In this document: in pieces, positions 34,740-43,528 of the stretch | Layout of the letters: each line of letters starts with the position of its first letter | How positions within the stretch are numbered: position 1 is the stretch's first letter | Source: Agromyces protaetiae | GTDB lineage: Bacteria; Actinomycetota; Actinomycetes; Actinomycetales; Microbacteriaceae | Length of the DNA stretch: 64,000 bases | NCBI RefSeq assembly: GCF_030866785.1 | Contig: NZ_CP133018.1 | Coordinates: 558,001 to 622,000, forward strand | Direction: 5' to 3' | Translations under genes and position numbers: made by a program | The notes under the pieces: model-generated | The model's database searches: none | What the model saw: the letters and a program-made list of their open reading frames with translations, nothing else | What the model was told of the DNA's origin: nothing

Positions 34740-35597
34740 ATGAGCGACGGCGCGTACTGGACCGACGACCCCGCCGAGCTGTTGCGGGCGTACCCCGGTT
34801 TCCGGCTCGCCGCGACGCGCACCGACCTCCATCCGGGGTTCGACGGCGGCAAAGCCGAGGGCGAAGCGGCCCTCGCCGACACCGCCGGAACGCTGGCCGA
34901 CCTGCAAGAGCTGCTCTTCGCGAACAGCCGTGCGGCCGGCGATCGCCGGCGGGTGCTGCTCGTGCTGCAGGGCATGGACACCGCGGGCAAGGGCGGCGTC
35001 GTCAAGCACGTCGTCGGGTCGGTCGACCCGCAGGGCGTCCAGCTCGCCGCCTTCAAGAAGCCCACCGACGAGGAGCTCGCGCACGACTTCCTCTGGCGCA
35101 TCCGGAAACGGGTGCCCGGGGCCGGCATGATCGGCGTCTTCGATCGTTCGCACTATGAAGACGTGCTCATCGGCCGGGTGCGGCAGCTCGCGCCGCCCGA
35201 AGAGCTCGAGCGGCGGTATGCCGCGATCACGGAGTTCGAGGACGAGCTCGCGGCAGACGGTGTCTCGATCGTGAAGGTCATGCTGCATGTGTCGTACGAC
35301 GAGCAGAAGGCACGGCTGCTGAAGCGCCTCGACCGGCCCGACAAGCACTGGAAGTTCAACCCCGGCGACATCGACGAGCGCGAGCACTGGCCTGCATATC
35401 AGGAGGCGTATCAGGCGGCGATCGAGCGCACCTCGACCGCGTCGGCGCCGTGGTACGTCGTGCCGGCCGACCGCAAATGGTACGCACGCCTCGCGGTCGC
35501 GCGGTTGCTCATCGCGGCCCTGGAGGGCATGCGACTCGACTGGCCGCCCGCGGACTTCGACGTCGCGGCCGAGCGCGCGCGCCTCGTGGCGAGCTGA
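34740..35597 (+). CDS. polyphosphate kinase 2 family nucleotide kinase
   Basis: 285 residues. Walker A LQGMDTAGKGGVVKHVVG (about 78-95), Walker B-like VFDRSHYEDVLIGRV and lid motif KHWKFNPGDIDEREHW are those of PPK2, which moves phosphate between inorganic polyphosphate and nucleotides. Class (NDP, NMP or both) cannot be decided by eye. ATG 34740 follows TAGCCT (34728-34733) by six bases, so leaderless. Convergent with menF. Confidence 0.9.
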   Translation: MSDGAYWTDDPAELLRAYPGFRLAATRTDLHPGFDGGKAEGEAALADTAGTLADLQELLFANSRAAGDRRRVLLVLQGMDTAGKGGVVKHVVGSVDPQGVQLAAFKKPTDEELAHDFLWRIRKRVPGAGMIGVFDRSHYEDVLIGRVRQLAPPEELERRYAAITEFEDELAADGVSIVKVMLHVSYDEQKARLLKRLDRPDKHWKFNPGDIDEREHWPAYQEAYQAAIERTSTASAPWYVVPADRKWYARLAVARLLIAALEGMRLDWPPADFDVAAERARLVAS

Positions 35598-35615
35598 CCG
35601 CGGTCTCGACGGGCG

Positions 35616-36914
35616 TCAGCCGCCGAACGCCTCGACGATCGGACGGAACTTCATCTCGGTCTCGGCGAGCTCGTCGGCCGGAACCGAGTCATGCACGATG
35701 CCGCATCCGGCATACGCCGTGACCGTGCCGTCGCCGTCGACCTGCGCGCAGCGCAGCGCGATCGCCCACTCGCCGTCGCCGTCGCCGTCGACCCAGCCCA
35801 CGGGCCCGGCATAGCGGCGCCGGTCGAAGCCCTCGAGCTCGGCGAGGGTCGCGATCGCGGTGCGCCGCGGGGTTCCGGCCACCGCCGCCGTCGGGTGCAC
35901 GGCGCGTACGAGGTCGAGCGCACTCGACCCATCGCCCAGCACGCCCTTGAGGTCGGTCGCGAGATGCCAGAGGTTCGGCAGCTGCAGCGTGAACGGCTCG
36001 GGGCTCGTGTCGAGGCGCGCGGTGTGCGGCGCGAGCCGCTTCACGGCGCTCGCGACCGCGAGCGCGTGCTCGGCGAGGTCCTTCGGCGACCGTTGCAGGG
36101 CGGCGGCGCGGTCGCGGTCGGATGCCTCGCCGGCACCGCGTGCTGCAGTGCCCGCCAGCACGCGGGCGGACACCTGACCGTGGTCGACCCGGACGAGCGT
36201 CTCGGGGCTCGCGCCGATGAGGCCGTCGACCGCGAACACCCAGGTGTCCGGATAGTCCTCTGCGAGTTGACGGATCGTCGCACGGAGGCCCGCCTCGTCG
36301 GCGAGCTGGCCCACCAGCTGACGGGCGAGCACGACCTTCTGCAGCTCGCCTGCGTCGATGCGGCGGATCGCCTCGGCGACCGCCGACTCGTAGGCGCCGG
36401 GCGGCAGGCTGCCGGGTGCGAACGCGACCCGCGGCACCTTGCGCTTCGGGGCGGGCTCGGGAATGGTCGGGTCGGCGGTGTCGTCCGAGGCATCCGCCGA
36501 CTCGTCGTCGCCGGTGACCAGCGTGATCCTGGTGACCCAGGCGCGCCCGTCACGGCGCCCGAGCACCAGCTCGGGCACGATGAGCACGCTCGTCGCGGCC
36601 GAGCTCGCGGCGAACGCGAAGGTCCCGAACGCGATCAGGCCCGTGCCAGGCAGACCGACGCGGTCGTCGACGTCTGCTCGGGACGCGAGCTCGGTCCACG
36701 CGGCCGCGGCATCCTCGATGCGCGTGCGGCCGCTCGACTCGATGCGCAGGACCTCGCCCAGGCCGACGATGCCTTCGCCGCGACGCATCCAGACGAGCGG
36801 ATTGCGCGGGTCGGTGCGCGGGATGAGCGGCTCGTTCTCGTCGACGGCCACCGTGCGTACGACGAGCCGGGCGGCGGTCGCGGCGGAGGCGCGGCCCGCG
36901 GACATGGGGATCAC
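35616..36914 (-). CDS. menF: isochorismate synthase
   Basis: 432 residues, chorismate-binding fold. It isomerises chorismate to isochorismate, the entry step to menaquinone. Signature segments are LQKVVLARQLVG, IGASPETLVRV, RVLAGTAARGAGEA, HPTAAVAGTPRRTA and GPVGWVDGDGDGEWAIALRC with the catalytic Lys and Glu regions. Siderophore-type (EntC/DhbC) function is an alternative, but the gene sits among menaquinone genes and no siderophore genes are near. GTG 36914 is six bases after TAGGCT on the minus strand. Confidence 0.92.
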   Translation of the reverse strand: MIPMSAGRASAATAARLVVRTVAVDENEPLIPRTDPRNPLVWMRRGEGIVGLGEVLRIESSGRTRIEDAAAAWTELASRADVDDRVGLPGTGLIAFGTFAFAASSAATSVLIVPELVLGRRDGRAWVTRITLVTGDDESADASDDTADPTIPEPAPKRKVPRVAFAPGSLPPGAYESAVAEAIRRIDAGELQKVVLARQLVGQLADEAGLRATIRQLAEDYPDTWVFAVDGLIGASPETLVRVDHGQVSARVLAGTAARGAGEASDRDRAAALQRSPKDLAEHALAVASAVKRLAPHTARLDTSPEPFTLQLPNLWHLATDLKGVLGDGSSALDLVRAVHPTAAVAGTPRRTAIATLAELEGFDRRRYAGPVGWVDGDGDGEWAIALRCAQVDGDGTVTAYAGCGIVHDSVPADELAETEMKFRPIVEAFGG

Positions 36915-36964
36915 CGCATCAGCCTACGTCCGCGAGGCGAGGCTCGGGCGGGCTTGCGAGGTCG

Positions 36965-37246
36965 TCAGTCGACGACCTCGACGCCGTGCCAGAAGGCGAC
37001 GTGGTCGGTGATCTCGGCCGCGGCCGGCGACGGGGTCGGGTAGGTCCACGCGGCGTTCGGGTTCCGCTGGCCGTCGACCTCGACGTGGAAGTAGTCGGCC
37101 GTGCCCTTCCATGAGCACACCGTGTGGTTCTCGCTCGGGGCGAAGTACTGCGGGTCGAGCGCCTCGCGCGGGAAATAGTGGTTGCCCTCGACCACGACCG
37201 TGTCGCCGGACTCAGCGAGCACCGCACCGTTCCAGATGGCCTTCAT
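36965..37246 (-). CDS. DUF427 domain protein
   Basis: 93 residues. MKAIWNGAVLAESGDTVVVE at the N-terminus, ALDPQYFAPSENHTVCSWKG in the middle and AWTYPTPSPAAAEITDHVAF near the end match DUF427, a small beta-rich family of unknown function. ATG 37246 has GGAAGGA about seven bases upstream. Upstream of menF on the same strand, 50 bases away, and divergent from ubiE/menG. Confidence 0.88.
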   Translation of the reverse strand: MKAIWNGAVLAESGDTVVVEGNHYFPREALDPQYFAPSENHTVCSWKGTADYFHVEVDGQRNPNAAWTYPTPSPAAAEITDHVAFWHGVEVVD

Positions 37247-37352
37247 GTGCGTCCTTCCGCCAGAAGTGCGTCCCGGCCCGGGTGGTCGAAACGCTTCACG
37301 GGGGTTAACCGATGCCGGCGGCGGCACATTCCCCGGGACGTAGACTCGGAGG

Positions 37353-38054
37353 ATGACCCGTGCTGACCTCGGCAAGGACCCCTCGCAGGTGTCCGCGATG
37401 TTCGATCGCGTCGCGGCCGGCTACGACCGCACCAACACGGTGCTGTCCGTCGGCAACGCGCCACTCTGGCGGGTGGCGACGACGAAGGCCGTCGACCCGA
37501 AGCCGGGGGAGCGCATCCTCGACGTCGCGGCGGGCACGGGCACCTCGAGTGCGAGCCTTGCGAAGTCGGGAGCGTCGGTCGTGGCCGCCGACTTCTCGCC
37601 CGGCATGATCGAGGTCGGCCGGGTGCGCCAGGCGCACGTGCCGAACCTCGTGTTCGTCGAGGCCGACGCGACCGCGCTGCCGTTCGACGACGAGTCGTTC
37701 GACGCGGTCACGATCTCGTTCGGGCTGCGCAACGTCAACGAGCCCAAGCGCGCGCTCGCCGAGTTCCTGCGCGTGACGAAGCCCGGCGGCCGACTCGTCA
37801 TCTGCGAGTTCTCGCACCCGCCGGCCGGGGTCGTGCGCGCCGGGTACGACTTCTATCAGCGGGTCGTCATGCCGCCGCTGGTGAAGCTGTCGAGCTCGAA
37901 CGACACGGCCTACGAGTACCTGAACGAGTCGATCAACGCCTGGCCCGATCAGCGCACGCTCGCCGGCTGGATCCGCGAGGCGGGCTGGGCCGGGGTGCAG
38001 TGGCGCAACCTGACGCTCGGCGTCGTCGCGCTGCACCGCGCGCGCAAGCCCTGA
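37353..38054 (+). CDS. ubiE: demethylmenaquinone methyltransferase
   Basis: 233 residues, class I SAM methyltransferase. It makes menaquinone from demethylmenaquinone. VSAMFDRVAAGYDRTNTVLS, the SAM loop ILDVAAGTGTSSASLA and FDAVTISFGLRNVNEPKRAL, plus the C-terminal YEYLNESINAWPDQ, are characteristic of MenG/UbiE. ATG 37353 lies six bases after TAGACT (37341-37346), and that spacer CGGAGG can also bind the ribosome. Completes the last methylation step for the men genes in this region. Confidence 0.95.
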   Translation: MTRADLGKDPSQVSAMFDRVAAGYDRTNTVLSVGNAPLWRVATTKAVDPKPGERILDVAAGTGTSSASLAKSGASVVAADFSPGMIEVGRVRQAHVPNLVFVEADATALPFDDESFDAVTISFGLRNVNEPKRALAEFLRVTKPGGRLVICEFSHPPAGVVRAGYDFYQRVVMPPLVKLSSSNDTAYEYLNESINAWPDQRTLAGWIREAGWAGVQWRNLTLGVVALHRARKP

Positions 38055-38257
38055 CGCCCGGACCTGCGGGCCGGCCTGTCGGCCGTGCCGGTCTCGAGGC
38101 GAACGCGCCCGTCATGTCGTGACGGATGAGAACCTGCTCGACCTCGACTACGTGCGCTCGAGCGTCGCAGCCGTCGACGGGCTCGTGCGGCCTCTCCGGA
38201 CCTGACATGTCCCGTGCCGACGACCTTCGAACTCTGCGGTCGACGGCACCGCTGTGA

Positions 38258-38263
38258 TAGGTT
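38258..38263 (+). promoter_or_regulatory. candidate -10 of the rhamnosidase gene
   Basis: TAGGTT, with TGTGA directly before it, would place the transcription start near 38270 and leave a leader of about 270 bases before ATG 38539. No good -35 is visible. The 484-base gap 38055-38538 otherwise has the operator at 38282 and a possible 28-codon ORF at 38119-38205. Confidence 0.35.
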
Positions 38264-38281
38264 TGCCGAAGCGGACAGACT

Positions 38282-38293
38282 TGAATCGTTTCA
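38282..38293. promoter_or_regulatory. LacI-family operator in the rhamnosidase leader
   Basis: TGAATCGTTTCA fits the inverted pattern TGAA-N-CG-N-TTCA with the central CG step that LacI-type hinge helices require. It starts about 12 bases after the predicted transcription start, a usual place for a repressor. No LacI-type gene is within the window, so the regulator is unidentified. Confidence 0.5.
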
Positions 38294-38538
38294 TCCCTCC
38301 ACCCGATGGGACCGGACGCCAGCCAGCCTCTCAACGACGAGACCGGAGACGCCACCTTGATGTCGATCAACACCGGGGCACACCGATGCGCCCCGCACGA
38401 TCCCATCTCGATTCCTCGGTCCGCACGCCCCCGCAGCTCCCGGGCGCCTCGACCCAGCCCGGGTCTCGCCCTGGGGCCGATCGCCCCGACCTCCCGCACG
38501 AGTCTCAGATTCGAATCCCCCGAAAGGTCCTCGACTCC

Positions 38539-41500
38539 ATGACAGACCTCCAGAATCCTCGCCCGCGAGCCGTGGGCGTCGTCGCGCTCCGGCGACTGCT
38601 CAGCTTCCTCGCCATCGGCGGGCTCACCGCCACCCTGTTGGCGGCTCAGCCGGTTGCCGCGGCCGCGGCCGCGGCGGGCGAGGCGCCGACCGATCTCAAG
38701 ATCGAGTTCCAGCCTGCACCCGTGGAGGTCGAGAATCTGGTCGATCCGAAGTTCTCCTGGCTCATCGGAACCGATTCCGATCAGGTGGCCTACCAGGTGG
38801 TCGTGGCGAGCACCCCCGAACTCGCTCCTGACTCGCCTGACGTGTGGGATTCCGGGCGTATCGAGGGAACGAGCTCGGCGAACGTCGCCTATGCGGGCCC
38901 GGAGCTCGCTCCGTCCGAGCGGTACTGGTGGTCGGTGAAGACCTGGGACGCCGCGGGCGTCGAGTCCGCGTGGGCGACGCCGGTGCACTTCGGCACCGGC
39001 CCCGGCGCGACCTGGGAGGACACCAGCACGGTCTGGGTCGGGCAGGAGAAGCCGTGGGGGAGTGACTTCACGCTCGAGTTCCGCGCCCAGTTCATCCAGC
39101 GGCATGTGACGCTCGCGTTCCGGGCACAGGACACGAGCAACTACCTGCTCTGGCAGTTCCGCGGGGCGGGTGCGAACGAGCTCGCCACGCACACCGTGAC
39201 GACGGCCAACGCGAGCGCGCCCCCGGTGCTGAAGACGGTGCCGCTCGGTGTCGAGATCGAGAACGGCGCATCGGCTCCGTACTACGACATCAAGCTCGAG
39301 GTGGTCGGCAACACGATCACGACCTACTTCGACGGACGACTCGTCGACACGAGCACCAACGACGCGTTCGCGAGCGGAGGATTCGGATTCCGGACCGGCG
39401 CGACGGAGTCCTTCGCCATCGACGACGTCCGGATGACCGAGCGTGACGGCGACGTCAGCTACGAGAACGACTTCTCCGACACCGCCTACAACGACTTCGG
39501 CTGCGGCGAGCTCCGCGACGGCGCGCTCCGCATCCCCAACGCGATGCGCGGCGGATGCCTCTACTACGGTCCGTGGGGCGACTACGACGTCGAGTTCGAC
39601 GCCAACATCACCTCGACCGCGCTCGGGGTCCTGCTCCGGGCCCGCGACGGCGCGAACAACCTCATGTGGCAGCTGCGCGGTGGGGATTCGCAGATCGCCC
39701 CGCACACCCGCGCGAACGGGAGCTTCGTCGCACTGCCTCGCTCGGCGCGGATCACGCCCGCGATCGGCGTCAACACGTGGAACAGCTACCGCATCAGCAC
39801 GCGCGGCGACGTGATCACGACGTTCGTGAACGACGCCGGGGTGGACTCCCGCACCGTCCCGGGCTTCCGCACGGGCGGCATCGGATTCCGCACCGGCAAC
39901 TCCGAGGACGCCCAGGTGCGCAACCTCGTCGTGACGTCGCCCCGTGGCGACACCGTCTACTCGAACGACTTCGCAGCGAGCAGCCCGAACGACTTCGCCT
40001 GCGCACAGAAGTCGAACGGAACCCTGAACGTCCCGAGGTCCGCCGACTGCGTGCTGGCCTCGCTACCGGGCGCCATCACCGACTGGGCGTTCCTGCGCGG
40101 CGAGTTCGAGACGCAGGACAAGGACATCGCGTGGGCCTCGCTCTACGCGACGGGATCGTCGACCGACGCCACCAACCAGTACGTCTACCGGATCTGGGTC
40201 AACGGCGAATACGTCGGCCTCGGCCCGACACAGCCGATGGCCGGTGAGAACCGCTACGACGGGTTCGACGTGACGGACCTCCTCACGAGCGGCGAGACCA
40301 ACGCCATCGGCGCGCTCGCGTACACGACGAGGCACGAGCACCAGTTCATGTCCCACCTCGTCGTCGAGTACACGGACGGCACCAGGGAGACCTTCGGGTC
40401 CGGCGACGGCTGGACCTCGCTCGACGGCAGCCGGGTGTACCCGGCGGGTGGCAGCATCGGCACCGGCTTCTACACCGCGCCGGTGGAGAACCTCGACGGT
40501 ACGACGTATCCGCACGGATTCTCGACGCCGGGCTTCGACGACCGCGAATGGACGGCGGCCGACGTCACCCCGCAGATGGACCGACTCGTCGGCACCCCGT
40601 TCGCGAAGGTCACCGAGGAGCTCAAGTCGCCCGTGAAGATCGTGCAGAAGGGCGAGGGCCACTACTTCCTCGACTTCGGGCGCACCTGGGTCGGCGGACT
40701 CAAGCTGGAGCTGCCGGACGCCGAGGGGCACCGGGTCGAGCTCCGGTACGGCGAAGAGCTGACGGACCGGGCGACGACGAACAACACCGTCCGCTGGCAG
40801 ATGCGCACGGGCAACAACTACCGGGACTTCTACACCCTGGGCGCAGGCTCCGAGCCGCTGCAGAACTGGGGACTCCGGGTGTTCCGGTATGCGGAGATCC
40901 TCAACTCGCCGGTGCCCATCACCGAAGAGAACGTGCATGCCACCGCGCTCATCTATCCGTTCGAGGCGGAGGCGGCCGCGTTCGCCTCGAGCGACGCCTC
41001 GCTCGACTCGGTGTGGGAGCTCTCTCGCAACACCATCGAGGCGTTGAACCTCAACCTCTACGTCGACACCTGGAGCCGGGAACGCATCAACTACGAGGCG
41101 GACTCGTTCATCCAGCTGCAGTCCCACATCTACCTCGATGCGGACCCGACGCTGGCGCAGTACTCGATGGAGTATCTGCTCACGCGGCGCACCTGGCCGA
41201 CGGAGTGGCCGATGTACGTCGTCCTCGGCATGCATGAGCTCTGGCAGTCCACGGGCGATGCATCCCTCATGGAGCGCACCTACGACCAGATCAAGGCGAA
41301 GCTGCCGACCAGGTACCTCGAGGAGTCGACCGGCCTGATCCGCAAGACGAGCGGCTCGAACGGCGGCAACAGCAAGACCGACGACGACATCGTCGACTGG
41401 CCTGCCGGCGAACGCGACGGATACCAGTTCCGCGAGTACAACACCGTCATCAACGCGCTCGCGTACAAGAGCTACGTGGACATGGCGGACATGGCGACGG

Positions 41501-43326
41501 CCACGGGCCACGACGAGGATGCGGCCGAGTTCACGGCGATCGCGGAGCGGATGCGCGCGGCGATCAACGAGCACCTCTACGACCCCGAGGCGGGCGCATA
41601 CCGCGACGGGATGGACGCGAACCAGGTGCCGACCGAACACTGGGCGCTGCACGCGAGCGTGTTCACGCAGGCGTTCGGCGTCACCCCTGAGGCGGAGCGG
41701 GAGCGGGTCGGCGAGTACCTCGCGACGCGGGGCATGGCGTGCAGCGTCTACTGTGCACCGTTCCTGCTGCAGGCGCTCTACGACGGCAACCAGGGCGACG
41801 CGGCGTACGAGCTGATGACCTCGACCGGCATCCGGAGCTGGCTCAACATGATCGAGCAGGGCGCCGGCGCGACCATGGAGGCGTGGGACACGTCGCTCAA
41901 GGCGAACACGAGCTTCTCGCACCCGTGGGCGTCCTCCCCGGCGTTCATGATCCCCCGTGGCATGTTCGGCATCCAATCGGTCGAGGCCGGCTACGCCGAG
42001 TTCTCGGTCAAGCCGCAGCCGGGCGGGCTGCAGACCGCGCAGGTGAGTGTTCCCACCGCGCGCGGTTCGATCGACGCGGCCTTCGACACCGTCGATGAGC
42101 GGGTCGACCTCGGGGTCAATGTGCCCCGCGGCACCACCGCGAACATCAGCCTCCCCGCGGACGACGACGCCGAGTCCGTGCTCTACATCGACGGCTGGCC
42201 GCGCGAGGCGACCCTCGACGCGGGGTACCTGACCGTGACGGGCGTCGAGTCGGGCTGCCACATCGCCTCGACGTCGCCGGATCTCGAGGTGACGGACAAC
42301 GAGACCCTCCTCGCGGCCTGCGTGGACGGCTACCCCGGCCCGATCGTCGACACCACGCCGCCGACCGTCACCGCGGAGACCGGCCCGGTCGGGGCGAACG
42401 GCTGGCTCGTCGAGGGGGCCGCGCTCACGCTTGAGGCGAGCGACGACCTCTCGGGCGTCGAATCGGTCGAGTACCGAGTGCAGGATGGGTCGTGGACCGC
42501 GTACAGCGGCCCGGTCCCGCTTTCCGACGGCGAGTACGCGGTGCAGTATCGCGCGACGGATGCCTCGGGGAACGTCAGCCCGGTCGGATCGACGCAGGTC
42601 CGGGTCGACTCGAAGGCGCCGGACGTCTGGGGATCGCTGACGAGCGCGGGCCGAGTGACGGTGCTCGTCAGTGACGACGGATCGGGCGTGGACTCCGTCG
42701 AGTACTCGCGCGACGGTGAGGCCTGGGTGTCCACACTGGCCGAAGCGATCTCGGGTACTGCTGCGCCGGAAGCACGGGTGGCCGTCGATGCGGTCGACCG
42801 AATGCACGTGCGTGCGACCGATCTCGCGGGGAATGTCACGGATCCGCTCGTCCTCACGGCCGAATCGCAGCCCGGGCCGTTCGTGCCCGAGGCTGGCCAG
42901 ATCATCACGGCCGCGGTGAGCGGGTTCGAGCCGGGCGCGCGGGTGACCGTCGAGTTCCGGCCGGGTGGTGAGGAGTTCGCGGAGCTCACGGCGGACGAGT
43001 GGGGTGTCGCAGCGGGCGTCATCACGATCCCCGACCCCGTGCCGGCCGGCGCGGAGGCGATCGCCTTCGTCGTGCATGCAGACGGCGAGGGTCCCGGCGA
43101 GGGTCCGGGCGAGGGTCCGGGCGAGGTCCCGGGCGAGGTCCCGGGCGGCGGAACCGGCGACGGCGACGGCGGCGCAGTGATCGTGCCGGTCGAGCTGCCG
43201 AGCACCGGATTCGACCTCACTCCCTGGCTGCTCGGCGGAGGCGCACTGCTGTTCGCGGGAGCGTTCCTGCTGTTGGCACGCCTCCGCAGGAGCAGGATCG
43301 GCGTCGAAGCGCCGCCGACGAGCTGA
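38539..43326 (+). CDS. cell-wall-anchored GH78 alpha-L-rhamnosidase
   Basis: 1595 residues, secreted and sortase-anchored. Signal peptide about 20-50; N-terminal Ig-like rhamnosidase domain (50-158); two concanavalin-like modules (about 160-300 and 300-467) that each end with GFGFRTG or GIGFRTG; rhamnosidase N domain (513-690); an (alpha/alpha)6 catalytic domain with DTWSRERINYEADSFIQ (842-858), DWPAGERDGY and GATMEAWD (about 1110); an OmpL47-like Ig repeat from TTPPTVTAETG (1271); a GEGPGEGPGE linker; and LPSTG at 1553-1557 with a hydrophobic helix and RRSR tail. It removes terminal rhamnose from glycans outside the cell. Catalytic residues are assigned by analogy. Confidence 0.9.
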   Translation: MTDLQNPRPRAVGVVALRRLLSFLAIGGLTATLLAAQPVAAAAAAAGEAPTDLKIEFQPAPVEVENLVDPKFSWLIGTDSDQVAYQVVVASTPELAPDSPDVWDSGRIEGTSSANVAYAGPELAPSERYWWSVKTWDAAGVESAWATPVHFGTGPGATWEDTSTVWVGQEKPWGSDFTLEFRAQFIQRHVTLAFRAQDTSNYLLWQFRGAGANELATHTVTTANASAPPVLKTVPLGVEIENGASAPYYDIKLEVVGNTITTYFDGRLVDTSTNDAFASGGFGFRTGATESFAIDDVRMTERDGDVSYENDFSDTAYNDFGCGELRDGALRIPNAMRGGCLYYGPWGDYDVEFDANITSTALGVLLRARDGANNLMWQLRGGDSQIAPHTRANGSFVALPRSARITPAIGVNTWNSYRISTRGDVITTFVNDAGVDSRTVPGFRTGGIGFRTGNSEDAQVRNLVVTSPRGDTVYSNDFAASSPNDFACAQKSNGTLNVPRSADCVLASLPGAITDWAFLRGEFETQDKDIAWASLYATGSSTDATNQYVYRIWVNGEYVGLGPTQPMAGENRYDGFDVTDLLTSGETNAIGALAYTTRHEHQFMSHLVVEYTDGTRETFGSGDGWTSLDGSRVYPAGGSIGTGFYTAPVENLDGTTYPHGFSTPGFDDREWTAADVTPQMDRLVGTPFAKVTEELKSPVKIVQKGEGHYFLDFGRTWVGGLKLELPDAEGHRVELRYGEELTDRATTNNTVRWQMRTGNNYRDFYTLGAGSEPLQNWGLRVFRYAEILNSPVPITEENVHATALIYPFEAEAAAFASSDASLDSVWELSRNTIEALNLNLYVDTWSRERINYEADSFIQLQSHIYLDADPTLAQYSMEYLLTRRTWPTEWPMYVVLGMHELWQSTGDASLMERTYDQIKAKLPTRYLEESTGLIRKTSGSNGGNSKTDDDIVDWPAGERDGYQFREYNTVINALAYKSYVDMADMATATGHDEDAAEFTAIAERMRAAINEHLYDPEAGAYRDGMDANQVPTEHWALHASVFTQAFGVTPEAERERVGEYLATRGMACSVYCAPFLLQALYDGNQGDAAYELMTSTGIRSWLNMIEQGAGATMEAWDTSLKANTSFSHPWASSPAFMIPRGMFGIQSVEAGYAEFSVKPQPGGLQTAQVSVPTARGSIDAAFDTVDERVDLGVNVPRGTTANISLPADDDAESVLYIDGWPREATLDAGYLTVTGVESGCHIASTSPDLEVTDNETLLAACVDGYPGPIVDTTPPTVTAETGPVGANGWLVEGAALTLEASDDLSGVESVEYRVQDGSWTAYSGPVPLSDGEYAVQYRATDASGNVSPVGSTQVRVDSKAPDVWGSLTSAGRVTVLVSDDGSGVDSVEYSRDGEAWVSTLAEAISGTAAPEARVAVDAVDRMHVRATDLAGNVTDPLVLTAESQPGPFVPEAGQIITAAVSGFEPGARVTVEFRPGGEEFAELTADEWGVAAGVITIPDPVPAGAEAIAFVVHADGEGPGEGPGEGPGEVPGEVPGGGTGDGDGGAVIVPVELPSTGFDLTPWLLGGGALLFAGAFLLLARLRRSRIGVEAPPTS

Positions 43327-43332
43327 GCACTG

Positions 43333-43376
43333 CGACCGGACCTCGGCCCTGCCTGGCGGCGGCCGGGGTCCGGTCG
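43333..43376 (+). terminator. hairpin downstream of the rhamnosidase gene
   Basis: A 16-bp stem (43333-43348 with 43361-43376, one G-T pair) and a 12-base loop just after the stop. It has no T-run. Confidence 0.55.
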
Positions 43377-43467
43377 GTGCGATGGACCGCGTCGATTCGG
43401 GACTCGGTGAGACGAGTTCTCGAGGAGTTCCCCGGCAGCCCGCGGCGACCTGGTCCTCCTCGCCGAA

Positions 43468-43476
43468 TGGTATATT
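43468..43476 (+). promoter_or_regulatory. extended -10 promoter of the Amidase_6 gene
   Basis: TGGTATATT combines a TG extension with a near-consensus TATATT, unusual in this GC-rich DNA. The predicted start is near 43483, giving a 45-base leader with GAGAGG before ATG 43529. The same TGNTATA arrangement precedes both RHS genes. Confidence 0.55.
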
Positions 43477-43528
43477 AGAACGCGCAACTCGGTCGTCGGG
43501 TTGAATCTCAGCGAGAGGCGTTCCCGAC

